Positions 53,956-63,600 of a DNA stretch of 64,000 bases are shown here, piece after piece. Below the pieces are notes generated by a model. That model saw only the letters and a program-made list of their open reading frames with translations, ran no database searches and was not told the DNA's origin. Location: the NCBI GenBank assembly GCA_947463785.1, contig CANHRG010000002.1, forward strand, positions 248,001 to 312,000, given 5' to 3'. This DNA comes from Sphingobacteriaceae bacterium (GTDB lineage Bacteria; Bacteroidota; Bacteroidia; Sphingobacteriales; Sphingobacteriaceae). Every line of letters begins with the position of its first letter. The stretch's first letter is position 1. The position numbers were made by a program, and so were the translations under genes.

Positions 53956-55467
53956 ATGAGTACTCCATCAACTCCATCAACAAGTCACCCGAAAGGCCTC
54001 TATGTGCTTTTTGCAACCGAAATGTGGGAGCGCTTTAGCTACTACGGTATGCGTGCCATATTGGTACTTTTCATGACCAAGGCTTTACTGTACGATAAAG
54101 TATTGGCCTCCAACCTTTACGGAAGTTATACCGGCTTGGTGTACCTTACTCCGCTTGTGGGTGGATATGTAGCCGACCGTTATTGGGGCAATCAAAAGTC
54201 AATCATTACCGGAGGATTATTGATGGCTTTAGGACAGTTCTTACTATTTTTCTGTGGTAGCACTTACCAAAGTGCTCCCGAATTGTCAACTGCATTATTT
54301 TTTGCAGGATTAGGATTTCTGATTGCCGGAAATGGCTTCTTTAAACCAAACATTTCGTCGATGGTGGGTCAGTTGTATGGAGCCGGCGATAAACGGGTTG
54401 ATGCCGCATACACCATTTTTTATATGGGTATTAACTTGGGTGGTGCATTGGGACCTATAGTTTGTGGATTAGCCGGAGATACCGGTAATCCTGCTGATTT
54501 CCGTTGGGGATTTATGGCTGCAGGTATTGGTATGCTGCTGAGTGTTATCATCTTCAAACAGTTAAAAGATAAATATGTGGTAGATCCGCAGGGCAAAACC
54601 TTAGGATTGGTACCTGGAGATAAAAAAGAGATCAAAACCTCTCAAATTTTAGCTTATGCTGGATTATTCGCTTTTTCTTTGGCCGTTATAGGTTTACTCT
54701 ATGTAGATGCCCGAGTTTTTGGAATTCTTTCGTATTTGCTGGTTGCTTCAGTATTAATTATTGGATTTATGATTATATCCGATAAGACTTTATCAGCAAC
54801 AGAAAAACAACGGATTGCGGTAATTTTTATCGTTTCTTTCTTTGTAATCTTTTTCTGGAGTGCTTTTGAGCAGGCTGGAGCTTCCTTAACTTTCTTTGCT
54901 GAAGAGCAAACACAAAGAGATTTGGGCTTTTTAACCGTTCCGGCAAGTTTATTCCAATCCTTGAATTCTATTTTCGTGGTATGCTTTGCTCCTATTGTTG
55001 CCTGGTTATGGATTAAATTAGGCAACCGCAATGCTGAGCCCTCATCACCTACCAAAATGGCGGTTGGTTTATTCCTCCTAGCCTTGGGCTACCTGATTAT
55101 TGCCTTTGGTGTTAAAGGAGTACAACCTGGCGTTAAAGTGAGCATGATGTGGTTAACCAGCATGTACGCCCTGCATACCTTAGGTGAATTGTGCTTGTCG
55201 CCCATCGGACTATCGTTAGTAAATAAATTGGCACCCTTCCGTTTTGCTTCTTTATTGATGGCTGTATGGTTTTTAGCCAATGCAGCGGCCAATAAATTTG
55301 CAGGCGTATTGAGTGCGCTATACCCCGAAGCAGGTAAAACACCTCAATTTTTAGGTTACCAGATCAATGGTTTATATGAATTTTTTATTCTGTTTGTTCT
55401 GATGGCCGGTGCCGCCTCCTTAATTTTGTTTATGGTGACCAAAAAATTGCAGAAAATGATGGCTTAA
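53956..55467 (+). CDS. POT family di-/tripeptide:proton symporter
   Basis: Inner-membrane carrier of 503 residues with about 14 hydrophobic segments. Seen: EMWERFSYYGMRAILVLFMT (ExxERFxYYG motif on helix 1), GGYVADRYWG, FKPNISSMVGQLY and FYMGINLGGALGPI (PTR2 signature), and a late FxxS-type helix. The neighbouring dipeptidyl peptidase supports di- and tripeptides as substrates. It ends before a strong terminator. Confidence 0.95.
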   Translation: MSTPSTPSTSHPKGLYVLFATEMWERFSYYGMRAILVLFMTKALLYDKVLASNLYGSYTGLVYLTPLVGGYVADRYWGNQKSIITGGLLMALGQFLLFFCGSTYQSAPELSTALFFAGLGFLIAGNGFFKPNISSMVGQLYGAGDKRVDAAYTIFYMGINLGGALGPIVCGLAGDTGNPADFRWGFMAAGIGMLLSVIIFKQLKDKYVVDPQGKTLGLVPGDKKEIKTSQILAYAGLFAFSLAVIGLLYVDARVFGILSYLLVASVLIIGFMIISDKTLSATEKQRIAVIFIVSFFVIFFWSAFEQAGASLTFFAEEQTQRDLGFLTVPASLFQSLNSIFVVCFAPIVAWLWIKLGNRNAEPSSPTKMAVGLFLLALGYLIIAFGVKGVQPGVKVSMMWLTSMYALHTLGELCLSPIGLSLVNKLAPFRFASLLMAVWFLANAAANKFAGVLSALYPEAGKTPQFLGYQINGLYEFFILFVLMAGAASLILFMVTKKLQKMMA

Positions 55468-55491
55468 ATTTAAGCAGCCAACACTGGAGAG

Positions 55492-55518
55492 CCCATAGCC
55501 CAAAAGCTATGGGTTTTT
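55492..55518 (+). terminator. Terminator of the peptidase-transporter operon
   Basis: A perfect 8-bp stem CCCATAGC / GCTATGGG followed by TTTTT, 24 nt after the transporter stop. Confidence 0.9.
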
Positions 55519-55537
55519 CTTTATCTGATTTTAACGC

Positions 55538-55545
55538 TATTTTTG
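55538..55545 (+). promoter_or_regulatory. -7 promoter element of the mannosyltransferase gene
   Basis: TATTTTTG matches TAnnTTTG and ends 7 nt before the ATG at 55553, predicting a leaderless transcript. Confidence 0.55.
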
Positions 55546-55552
55546 AAACAAC

Positions 55553-56305
55553 ATGACAGTCCAGCATTCCGACAGCATCGTACTCATCCCTACCTATAAC
55601 GAAAAGGAAAACATCGAAAAAATCATTCGTAAGGTGTTCTCTTTAAGTGTTCCCTTTCACGTACTCGTTATTGACGATGGTTCGCCGGATGGCACTGCAC
55701 ATATTGTAAAAAGCCTGCAGCAAGAATTTCCGGAGCAATTATTTATTGAAGAGCGAAAAGGTAAACTTGGTCTGGGTACTGCCTATATCCATGGATTTAA
55801 ATGGGCTTTAAAGCAGCATTACGACTATATTTTTGAGATGGATGCCGACTTTTCGCATAACCCTGATGATCTTCCTCGATTACGAGAAGCCTGTGTTGAA
55901 GGTGCAGACCTGGCTATTGGTTCCCGTTACATCAAAGGCGTAAACGTGGTAAACTGGCCAATGGGCCGTGTGTTGATGTCGTATTTTGCCTCGGTTTATG
56001 TACGATTAATTACCGGAATTAATATTCAGGATGCTACGGCAGGTTTTAAATGCTACCGTAGCCTGGTTCTACAAACCATTAAACTGAATAAGATCAAGTT
56101 TGTAGGCTATGCTTTTCAAATTGAAATGAAGTTTACCGCCATTCAGCACGGTTTTAAGGTGGTAGAAATACCCATCATCTTTACCGACCGCACCGAAGGT
56201 ACTTCTAAAATGAGTCCGCGAATTTTCCGGGAGGCCTTTTTGGGCGTTATCCAATTAAAAATTGGTTCTTGGTTCCGAAAATATCCGAAACCAAGAAACA
56301 CCTAA
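55553..56305 (+). CDS. Polyprenol-phosphate mannosyltransferase (Dpm1-like GT2)
   Basis: Family 2 glycosyltransferase of 250 residues that would transfer mannose from GDP-mannose to a polyprenyl phosphate. Seen: VLIPTYNEKENIEKI, VIDDGSPDGTA, GLGTAYIHGFKWAL, the metal-binding MDADFSHNPDDLP, DATAGFKCYRS and TDRTEGTSKMS. It has the soluble Dpm1 length without C-terminal membrane segments. manC in the same window can supply GDP-mannose. A role in protein or polysaccharide mannosylation is inference. It abuts the convergent LamG gene with no gap. Confidence 0.9.
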   Translation: MTVQHSDSIVLIPTYNEKENIEKIIRKVFSLSVPFHVLVIDDGSPDGTAHIVKSLQQEFPEQLFIEERKGKLGLGTAYIHGFKWALKQHYDYIFEMDADFSHNPDDLPRLREACVEGADLAIGSRYIKGVNVVNWPMGRVLMSYFASVYVRLITGINIQDATAGFKCYRSLVLQTIKLNKIKFVGYAFQIEMKFTAIQHGFKVVEIPIIFTDRTEGTSKMSPRIFREAFLGVIQLKIGSWFRKYPKPRNT

Positions 56306-56983
56306 TCATTTCAAATTATACAATTGTGTAACTTCTTCTTGGGTTAAAGCCCGATTGTAAATACGCAATTCGTCTATACTTCCTTTCCAATAAAAATCTA
56401 GGTCGTAGCCAATCTGTAGAAAATCATCGAAACCCGTAAATTGCGTATTTCCTGTATAAAGTATGCTTCCTTTAAAAGTACCATTCAAATAGAATTTAAT
56501 TGAGGTACCATCGTAAACCCCAACTATATGATACCAACTATTCATTTGAAAGGATGAGTCAAAGTATCCATCGAAACCTGGCAATGCTAAAAAAAATCCA
56601 ATTAGCTTATCTTTTATCGCAAATCCAAAACTACCGCCATTTTGTTGTTGAAAGTAAATGGGATACTTTAATCCGGGGTCATTACTATTTACCCAATATG
56701 AAACACTAATTTGATTACTTATTATAGGAGCATTAGACTTAAAGTTAACGAACTGATTAATTCCGTTAAACAATAGTGCTTTGCCATATTTTCCAGGTAT
56801 ATAGGCAATTGCACTTCCACTAAAAACACCATCATTGCTATAGGACTGTTGATCTTTTAAATTATCATCAAAATTGAAATACGAAATAAGGCCTTTAGTG
56901 ATATCAGGTGGAGTACTTTTATCTTTTTTACAACTTATTGCTACAACCAATAGCAACATAGTTAATACTAATTTTTGTTTCAT
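56306..56983 (-). CDS. LamG-domain lipoprotein (copy 1)
   Basis: Surface or periplasmic lipoprotein of 225 residues. It has a lipoprotein signal (MKQKLVLTMLLLVVAISCKK, lipidated Cys18) and one concanavalin A-like/LamG jelly roll: GLISYFNFDDNLKDQQSYSN, WYHIVGVYDGTSIKFYLNG and the end GSIDELRIYNRALTQEEV. This end motif is typical of LamG_3 domains. No catalytic residues are evident; glycan or protein binding is likely. ATG 56983 opens the signal peptide. It is a close paralog of the next gene upstream. Confidence 0.88.
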   Translation of the reverse strand: MKQKLVLTMLLLVVAISCKKDKSTPPDITKGLISYFNFDDNLKDQQSYSNDGVFSGSAIAYIPGKYGKALLFNGINQFVNFKSNAPIISNQISVSYWVNSNDPGLKYPIYFQQQNGGSFGFAIKDKLIGFFLALPGFDGYFDSSFQMNSWYHIVGVYDGTSIKFYLNGTFKGSILYTGNTQFTGFDDFLQIGYDLDFYWKGSIDELRIYNRALTQEEVTQLYNLK

Positions 56984-57076
56984 ATAAACTAACAGCGATA
57001 AAACAGTGCTATTGGTATCATCCAACAAAGTATATGTGGCAAATCATGGTAAGCTTATGCCAAAAACCATACCTAA

Positions 57077-57742
57077 TCAGTAATATTGATACAATTGCTG
57101 AACTTCTTGAGCATCTAAAGCCCGATTGTAAATTAATAGCTCATCAATTGTCCCCGTCCAGTTGCTTTGGGGATTAAAATTTCCGAGTAGAATAGCTGAG
57201 TTAAAGCCATCAATTGGCTCTGATTGTACCACAGATTCCTTCAAGACACCATTTACATAAATCTTAATGTTCGTACCATCGTAGGTACCTACAATGTGTT
57301 TCCATTCACTTCCTACTCCATCTCCAGACACCTGAACATCTATTGGGGTAACAATCCTGAACAGAAAATTATTCTGACTACCAGCAAATGCCCAGGAGCT
57401 TGTATTGGAGTTGTAATAAATAAAATACGTACCAATTAGATCTGTAGATTTAACCCAAAAAGCAATGGAAATACTCGTACTGGATTTTGGAATTTTAGGA
57501 GTAAATGTGAGGTATTGATCGGCAGCCGTGAAAGAAATAGCCTTACCCAATTTACCAGTTACAAAAACAGGGCTACCTGTTTTGATCCCGTCACTGCTGT
57601 AACCGTTCAAGTCTTTAAAATTATCATCAAAATTGATGTGTGATACTAAGCCTATGGTTGGATACGTGCGAGCTTTATCTTTTTTACACGTTGCTAGAAA
57701 GCATATGCCTGGAAGCAAAAGGAAGAGTATTATCTTTTTCAT
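57077..57742 (-). CDS. LamG-domain lipoprotein (copy 2)
   Basis: Lipoprotein of 221 residues with the same plan as copy 1: signal MKKIILFLLLPGICFLATCKK (Cys19), GLVSHINFDDNFKDLNGYSS, EWKHIVGTYDGTNIKIYVNG and GTIDELLIYNRALDAQEV. The two copies clearly share ancestry but are well diverged, so the duplication is old. They lie in tandem, 93 nt apart, and may be cotranscribed. The binding partner is unknown. Confidence 0.88.
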   Translation of the reverse strand: MKKIILFLLLPGICFLATCKKDKARTYPTIGLVSHINFDDNFKDLNGYSSDGIKTGSPVFVTGKLGKAISFTAADQYLTFTPKIPKSSTSISIAFWVKSTDLIGTYFIYYNSNTSSWAFAGSQNNFLFRIVTPIDVQVSGDGVGSEWKHIVGTYDGTNIKIYVNGVLKESVVQSEPIDGFNSAILLGNFNPQSNWTGTIDELLIYNRALDAQEVQQLYQYY

Positions 57743-57825
57743 AGTTGGTGTTTTTTTAATGTTATAACGTTTGGATCTTTAGCATAGTATAACATTCCCT
57801 GATTAAGTTTTTGTAATTTAGCCTT

Positions 57826-58851
57826 ATGCTTAACGAAAACCTGGATCCGAATCCTGAACATCTTTCTCCTGTTGACCGTGATATTGAAAAAGTATTGCGT
57901 CCGCAGGCTTTTGAAGATTTTACCGGGCAGCATAAACTGCTGGAAAATCTCCGCATTTTCGTTCAGGCGGCCAAACAGCGTGGTGAAGCCTTGGATCATG
58001 TATTGTTGCATGGCCCACCGGGATTGGGAAAAACTACCCTCTCACACATTATTGCCAATGAGATGAATGTGAACATCAAAATCACCTCAGGGCCTGTTTT
58101 GGATAAACCTGGTGATTTGGCGGGTTTGTTAACCAATTTGGAAGAGGGTGATATTTTATTTATCGATGAAATTCACCGATTAAGCCCTGTGGTTGAAGAA
58201 TATTTGTACTCGGCCATGGAGGACTTCAAGATTGATATCATGCTGGAGACCGGCCCTAATGCCCGTTCGGTACAAATTTCGCTGAATCCGTTTACCTTAG
58301 TGGGTGCCACTACCCGTTCGGGTTTATTAACGGCTCCATTACGAGCCCGTTTCGGCATCAATTCCAGGTTGGAATATTACGATGCGAAATTGTTAACCAC
58401 CATCGTTTTACGCTCTGCCTCTATACTTAAAACTCCTATCAGCGATGAAGGTGCTTATGAAATTGCTCGTCGCAGCCGTGGTACGCCCCGTATTGCCAAT
58501 GCCTTATTACGCCGTACCCGCGATTTCGCCCAAATTAAAGGTGATGGCACCATCGATACACCGATAGCAAAAGTAGCATTACATGCCTTGAATGTGGATG
58601 AACATGGTTTGGATGAGATGGATAATAAAATTTTGAGCACCATCATCGATAAATTTAAAGGCGGACCGGTAGGCTTAAAAACCATTGCCACAGCCGTTGG
58701 TGAAGATGAGGATACTATTGAAGAAGTGTATGAGCCTTTCTTAATTCAAGAAGGTTATTTGATGCGTACCTCCAGAGGACGGGAGTGTACCGAATTGGCT
58801 TATACGCATTTGCGTAAAGTTAAACCCGGCTCCAATCCTTCTTTGTTCTAA
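57826..58851 (+). CDS. ruvB: Holliday junction branch migration helicase RuvB
   Basis: AAA+ motor that drives branch migration with RuvA. It has 341 residues. Seen: [19 protein letters not shown], Walker [16 protein letters not shown], Walker [13 protein letters not shown], sensor 1 [20 protein letters not shown], arginine-finger region and a C-terminal winged helix ([20 protein letters not shown]). A one-mismatch -7 box (TAATTTAG) ends 4 nt before the ATG. It leads an operon with queG and a GNAT gene. Confidence 0.98.
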   Translation: MLNENLDPNPEHLSPVDRDIEKVLRPQAFEDFTGQHKLLENLRIFVQAAKQRGEALDHVLLHGPPGLGKTTLSHIIANEMNVNIKITSGPVLDKPGDLAGLLTNLEEGDILFIDEIHRLSPVVEEYLYSAMEDFKIDIMLETGPNARSVQISLNPFTLVGATTRSGLLTAPLRARFGINSRLEYYDAKLLTTIVLRSASILKTPISDEGAYEIARRSRGTPRIANALLRRTRDFAQIKGDGTIDTPIAKVALHALNVDEHGLDEMDNKILSTIIDKFKGGPVGLKTIATAVGEDEDTIEEVYEPFLIQEGYLMRTSRGRECTELAYTHLRKVKPGSNPSLF

Positions 58852-58864
58852 TTCGAGCAATCTG

Positions 58865-59812
58865 ATGCTCCAAAAAAGCAATGTATACAGCCAATTGATT
58901 AAAGAGGAAGCTAAACGTTTAGGCTTTCTGTTTTGTGGTATAGCTCCTGCTGGCTTTTTGGAAGAAGAAGCTCCTCTATTGGAAAATTGGCTCAAATCGG
59001 GTTACCATGGCGAAATGAGCTATATGGAAAATCATTTCGACAAACGCCTCGATCCGCGTTTATTGGTTGCTGGTGCTAAATCAGTCATCAGCCTTGGGCT
59101 CAATTATTATACGGAAGAAAATCAAGTTGATCCGGAAGCTCCCAAACTTTCGATGTATGCCTTCGGCGAAGATTACCATAGTGTGATCAAAAGCAAACTG
59201 AAAACCTTGCTGGAGAGCATCAATGCGCAAATTGGCGAAGTACATGGTCGTGCCTTTGTAGATTCGGCCCCGGTGTTGGACAAGGCCTGGGCAAAAAAAG
59301 CGGGCATGGGGTGGATAGGCAAGCACACCAACTTGATTAGTAAGCAAAAGGGATCTTACTTTTTTCTGGCTGAGCTGATTGTTGATCTAGAGCTTGCCTA
59401 CGACAGTCCGATGCTAACGGATCATTGCGGTAGTTGTACCCGTTGTATAGATGCATGCCCTACCGAAGCCATTGTTGCACCTTATGTGGTAGATGGCAGC
59501 CGTTGCATTTCTTACCTCACTATCGAATTGAAAAATGAGATTCCGACCGAATTTCAAGGTAAACTGGATAATTGGATGTTTGGCTGTGATGTTTGTCAGC
59601 AGGTTTGCCCATGGAACCGATTTTCAGTTCCACACCAGGAAAGCGCTTTTGAACCTCAGTTAGATTTGTTGGGTATGAATAAACAGGATTGGGAGGAAAT
59701 TACCGAAGAGGTTTTTTCAAAAGTGTTTTCAAAATCTGCGGTGAAGCGGACTAAATTTAGTGGCTTGAAGCGGAATATTGCGTTTTTGAAAAGCAGTGGT
59801 GAACTGGATTAA
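58865..59812 (+). CDS. queG: Epoxyqueuosine reductase (QueG)
   Basis: Cobalamin and iron-sulfur enzyme that reduces epoxyqueuosine to queuosine in tRNA, the last step of the pathway. It has 315 residues. Seen: [47 protein letters not shown] and two 4Fe-4S motifs ([15 protein letters not shown] and [13 protein letters not shown]). The C-terminal HEAT region is short, as in the non-proteobacterial type. It lies 13 nt after ruvB; queE is elsewhere in the window. Confidence 0.97.
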   Translation: MLQKSNVYSQLIKEEAKRLGFLFCGIAPAGFLEEEAPLLENWLKSGYHGEMSYMENHFDKRLDPRLLVAGAKSVISLGLNYYTEENQVDPEAPKLSMYAFGEDYHSVIKSKLKTLLESINAQIGEVHGRAFVDSAPVLDKAWAKKAGMGWIGKHTNLISKQKGSYFFLAELIVDLELAYDSPMLTDHCGSCTRCIDACPTEAIVAPYVVDGSRCISYLTIELKNEIPTEFQGKLDNWMFGCDVCQQVCPWNRFSVPHQESAFEPQLDLLGMNKQDWEEITEEVFSKVFSKSAVKRTKFSGLKRNIAFLKSSGELD

Positions 59813-59827
59813 TTGGTTGTAAGTACG

Positions 59828-60349
59828 ATGAACGAGATTAAGCTTAGGAAAATTGGACCGGCCGAGGTTGAAGATTTGAAAAAAATTAGTGAGCAAACTT
59901 TTTCGGAGGCTTTTGCGGCAGCGAATACGGAGCAAAATATGAACTGGTATTTTGAAACTGCATACGCTGTTGAGCAATTGCGTTTTGAACTGATGGACTT
60001 GAACTCTGAATTTTATTTTGCGGAGCTTAACGAACGGGTAATTGGTTTTTTAAAGCTGAATTCGGGGATGGCGCAAACGGAATTGCAGGAAGAAAATGGG
60101 CTTGAAATTCAACGGATTTATGTTTTGAATGAGTTCCATGGCAAAAAAGTGGGTCAATTGTTGTTTGAAAAGGCATTGGATATTGCCCGATTGAAAGGTG
60201 CAGCTTATGTTTGGCTGGGCGTTTGGGAACATAACCCAAAAGCGATTCGTTTTTATGAGAAAAACGGCTTTGTGGCATTTGACGAGCATACGTTCCGTTT
60301 TGGTGATGAGGACCAGCGTGATATTATGATGAAACTGGTTTTGGACTAA
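59828..60349 (+). CDS. GNAT family N-acetyltransferase (PaiA-like)
   Basis: Predicted acetyltransferase of 173 residues. Seen: IQRIYVLNEFHGKKVGQLLFEKAL containing the acetyl-CoA loop, and YVWLGVWEHNPKAIRFYEKNGF typical of PaiA-like polyamine acetyltransferases. I chose ATG 59828 (MNEIKLRKI); an in-frame TTG at 59813 abuts the queG stop. It ends the ruvB-queG operon. The repeat array begins at its stop codon, so the array probably lies in this operon's 3' untranslated RNA. Confidence 0.88.
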   Translation: MNEIKLRKIGPAEVEDLKKISEQTFSEAFAAANTEQNMNWYFETAYAVEQLRFELMDLNSEFYFAELNERVIGFLKLNSGMAQTELQEENGLEIQRIYVLNEFHGKKVGQLLFEKALDIARLKGAAYVWLGVWEHNPKAIRFYEKNGFVAFDEHTFRFGDEDQRDIMMKLVLD

Positions 60350-60656
60350 AACTATTTGCTGGTGATGCTGTACTTTTTAGTAGTGCTACTGCACTCTTTA
60401 TAGTTTCTTTTGCACGAATTGTAAGTACTACTGTACTTTTTAAAAACTCTTCTGCACTATTTATAACTACACCTTCACTAATTGTGTGTTCTCATGCACT
60501 TTATAAAATCAGTGCTGCACTTTTTACAATTTGCCCTGCACTTTCTAATTTTAGAAATGCACTGATTACAACTACTTGTGCACTTATTATCAATCAATTT
60601 GCACTTTTTATTGGCTGCCCTGCACTTTGGCAGGATTACCTTGCACACTTTATGAC
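60349..60656. repeat. Degenerate direct-repeat array with exact 21-nt period
   Basis: The 348-nt gap between the GNAT stop and the BNR gene holds 14 units with core GCACTTTTTA. The invariant A of each core is at 60372 and every 21 nt up to 60645, with no slip. AC is present in 14 of 14 units, the first G in 13 and the ninth-position T in 13. A weaker unit (AAACTATTTG) sits 21 nt earlier, right after the GNAT stop. The roughly 11 nt between cores vary. One plus-strand frame is open through it as a heptad repeat (such as SAALFTI, CPALSNF) but lacks a good start. It is not a CRISPR array. Confidence 0.9.
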
Positions 60657-60660
60657 AAAA

Positions 60661-60690
60661 AAAAGCCCCGAGGGTTTCCTCGGGGCTTTT
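60661..60690. terminator. Bidirectional terminator between the repeat array and the BNR gene
   Basis: A perfect 13-bp stem AAAAGCCCCGAGG / CCTCGGGGCTTTT with loop GTTT and T/A-runs on both sides. It lies 8 nt after the BNR stop (minus strand) and right after the array (plus strand). Confidence 0.94.
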
Positions 60691-60697
60691 TGGTTTT

Positions 60698-63600
60698 TTA
60701 TTGAATCGGCTTGTATTCTTTAAAGAGGGAGACTTTTGTTTCTTCTACCTTTTTGCGGAAGGCTGGCCAATCTTTGGTGAAATAGGCATTTACCCGATCA
60801 ATGAATTGTTTACTCAATTCTTCGGCTTGCTCTACTAGTTTCACTTCCTGGGCACCGGGTGCTACCGGTTTTGCATTGATGGTACCCTGTGCCTCGTTCA
60901 GTTTTTGGAGGGCTGTTAATTGGTATGGACGACCATAGCCTTGTTTTTCTAAACGTTTGCCATTGAGCACTTCTTTGATGGTTTTGATGCTATCTTGTTG
61001 CGCTTTGGCTGCCTTTAAAAGCTCTTTGGCTTCTTTGGTATCCACTCCCGTTAATTGTGCAGCTACTTTAGTGGCAATATCGTTGCTTTCGTCTAGTTGA
61101 TCGGTGGCTTGGGTTAATTTTCCAAAGGTTTTAGCCAGGCGGTCAATTAGACTGCGTTTAGCTTGGTACACTTCTTTAGAGAAGGGTACTCTTGGATCGG
61201 CCATGAATTCTACTTGTACCGAATCTTTGAAACTGCCGTATTGTACTACTGCTTTGTATTGACCAGGCATTGCTGCTAGTCCACCTATTTCATCGGCCTG
61301 ACCTCTAGTTCTTTGTCTTCCCGGATAACGAACGCCTTTTTCGTCTAATCCCCAATCGATGAAGTTTAAACCGGTATCTATTCGGGTATCGGTTAGGGTT
61401 CTAATCAGTTTACCTTCTTGGGTATAGATACGTGCAAACAGGGTATCAGCCTTAGCTTTGGCATTGGCTGGCTTTTTTACATCATTTGCTGGGGTTTCGG
61501 CTTTTGCCGGAACTTTAACCAAGTATGGAATTCGGGCAAAACCGTTTGGACGATTTGGGGCTTCGTAGGTTGCGTCTGCTGCAAATTCTACACCTACTGG
61601 GGCCAAACTTCCTTTTACATCTACTGCCATTGCTGGATCAAAGAGCATTAGATCTTTGATGCCTTGTGCGGCGATTTTGCGTAATGGTTTGATATCGTCT
61701 AGAATCCAGATACCACGACCAAATGTAGCGATAGCTAAATCTGATTCGCGTTCTTGAATGGCTAAATCCATGGTTGATACGGATGGATAGGCATTTTTGA
61801 ATTGGGTAAAGGTTTTACCTTCGTCTATACTTACCCAAAGGCCATTTTCGGTTCCGGCAAACACCAATTTAGGCTGAACAGGATCTTGCAAAATACACAA
61901 TGCATAGCCTTTCACTTTTTTCTCGTCGAGTACACGCTCCCAGGTTTTACCAAAATCTTTGGTGCGGTAAACATAGGGTGCAAAATCGCCCTGACGGTAA
62001 TTGTTGGCTACCACCCAAGCTTCGGCGGCATTGTAGCGTGATGCCTGAATTTGAGGTATCCAGCTTTCTTTTGGTAATCCTTTAATGCTTGGTGTAAGGT
62101 TAGTCCAGGTTTTACCACCATCGCGGGTAAGTTGTACGTTACCATCGTCGGTACCTACCCAAATTACCTGGGCATCCAGTTTACTTGGTGCAATGGTTAA
62201 AATGGTGTTGTGATTTTCGGCTGCGGTAATGTCGATTGTTAAACCACCACTTTCTTCCTGTTTTTGTTGGGCAGGGTTGTTTGTGGTTAGGTCTGGGGAG
62301 ATGATTTCCCAGCTGATGCCTTTGTTGTTGCTTTTGTGTACAAACTGACTTCCATAATAAATTGTGGAAGTATTGGTGGGATCTTGAGCCAGGGCTGCGT
62401 TCCAATTAAAGCGCAGGCGTGTTTTCAAATCGGGTGCCGGCGGACGGAGGCTGTAGGTAAATCCGCTTTGTTTATCGTAACGGGCCAATGCTCCTCCTTG
62501 TGACATGGCATAGCCGTATCGGCTATTTTCCGGATCGGGCAACACATCAAATCCATCGCCACCTAAAACGGTTTGCCAATAGGCGTTACGTATTCCACCT
62601 TCTCTCCAGATGTATGCCGGACCTGTCCATGAACCGTTATCTTGTAATCCGCCGTATACATTGTAAGGCATTTCATTATCTACATTGATGTGGTAAAACT
62701 GGCCTAATGGTAAGGATTCTACATAGGTCCATTTTTTACCTCGATCGTGGGAAATGGCAATACCTCCATCGTTTCCATCGATAATGTATGAAGGATCTTT
62801 AGGGTTGATCCAGAAGGCATGGTGATCTGGGTGCACGCCTGAGTATGGGATAATTACTTCAAAGTTTTTTCCTCCGTCTTCGCTACGGGCTATCATTTGG
62901 TAGATGTTGTATAAACGGTTTTCGTTTTGCGGATCTACGGCAATGTCTTGAAAATAGAATGGACGGTTATTTACCCATTGTGGATCGGTATTGATTACTT
63001 CCCAGTGGTAGCCTCCATCGTCGGAGCGGTAAAGTGCATTTTTGGAAGATTCGATCATGGCGTATACACGATCTGGATTACTGGCTGCAATGGCGATACC
63101 AATTCTACCTAGTTCACCTTCCGGTATACCGTTGTTTTTATCGAGTTTAGTCCAGTTTTTACCACCGTCTACCGTCATGTAGAAACCTGAGCCCGGTCCA
63201 CCCGATTTGAAATCGTAGGGTGTACGGCGCATTTGCCACATGTTTACGAAAATTTTATTCGGATTGGTTGGATCCATGACCATGTCGCCTACTCCTGATT
63301 TTTCATTGGTGTAGAGAATCTTTGTCCAGGTTTCTCCTCCATCGGTGGTTTTGTAAACACCACGTTCCTGATGGTCGGCAAATGGGTTTCCGAGTACGCC
63401 TGCATATACGGTTTGCGGGTTTTGCGGATCAATTAAGATGCGGTGGATGCTTACTGATTTCTCCAGACCCATGCATTTCCAGGTACGCCCGCCATCTAAA
63501 CTTTTGTAAATGCCCTGCCCCAGATTGATGGAATTACGTGGGTTTCCTTCACCAGTGCCTACCCAAACGGTGTTGGGGTTATTTTGTTGAATGGCTATGG

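Noticed and set aside
60304-60349. Programmed -1 frameshift extending the GNAT protein into the array
   Set aside because: The frame is open, but I find no slippery heptamer or downstream pseudoknot near the GNAT stop.
60349-60656. Repeat array as a CRISPR locus
   Set aside because: Conserved cores are only about 10 nt with about 11 nt between them. The cores are degenerate and no cas gene is present.
60484-60723. ORF of 79 residues starting GTG inside the repeat array
   Set aside because: It begins in the middle of the repeat units, has no upstream signal, and runs through the terminator hairpin. I list the DNA as a repeat and discuss coding as a hypothesis only.
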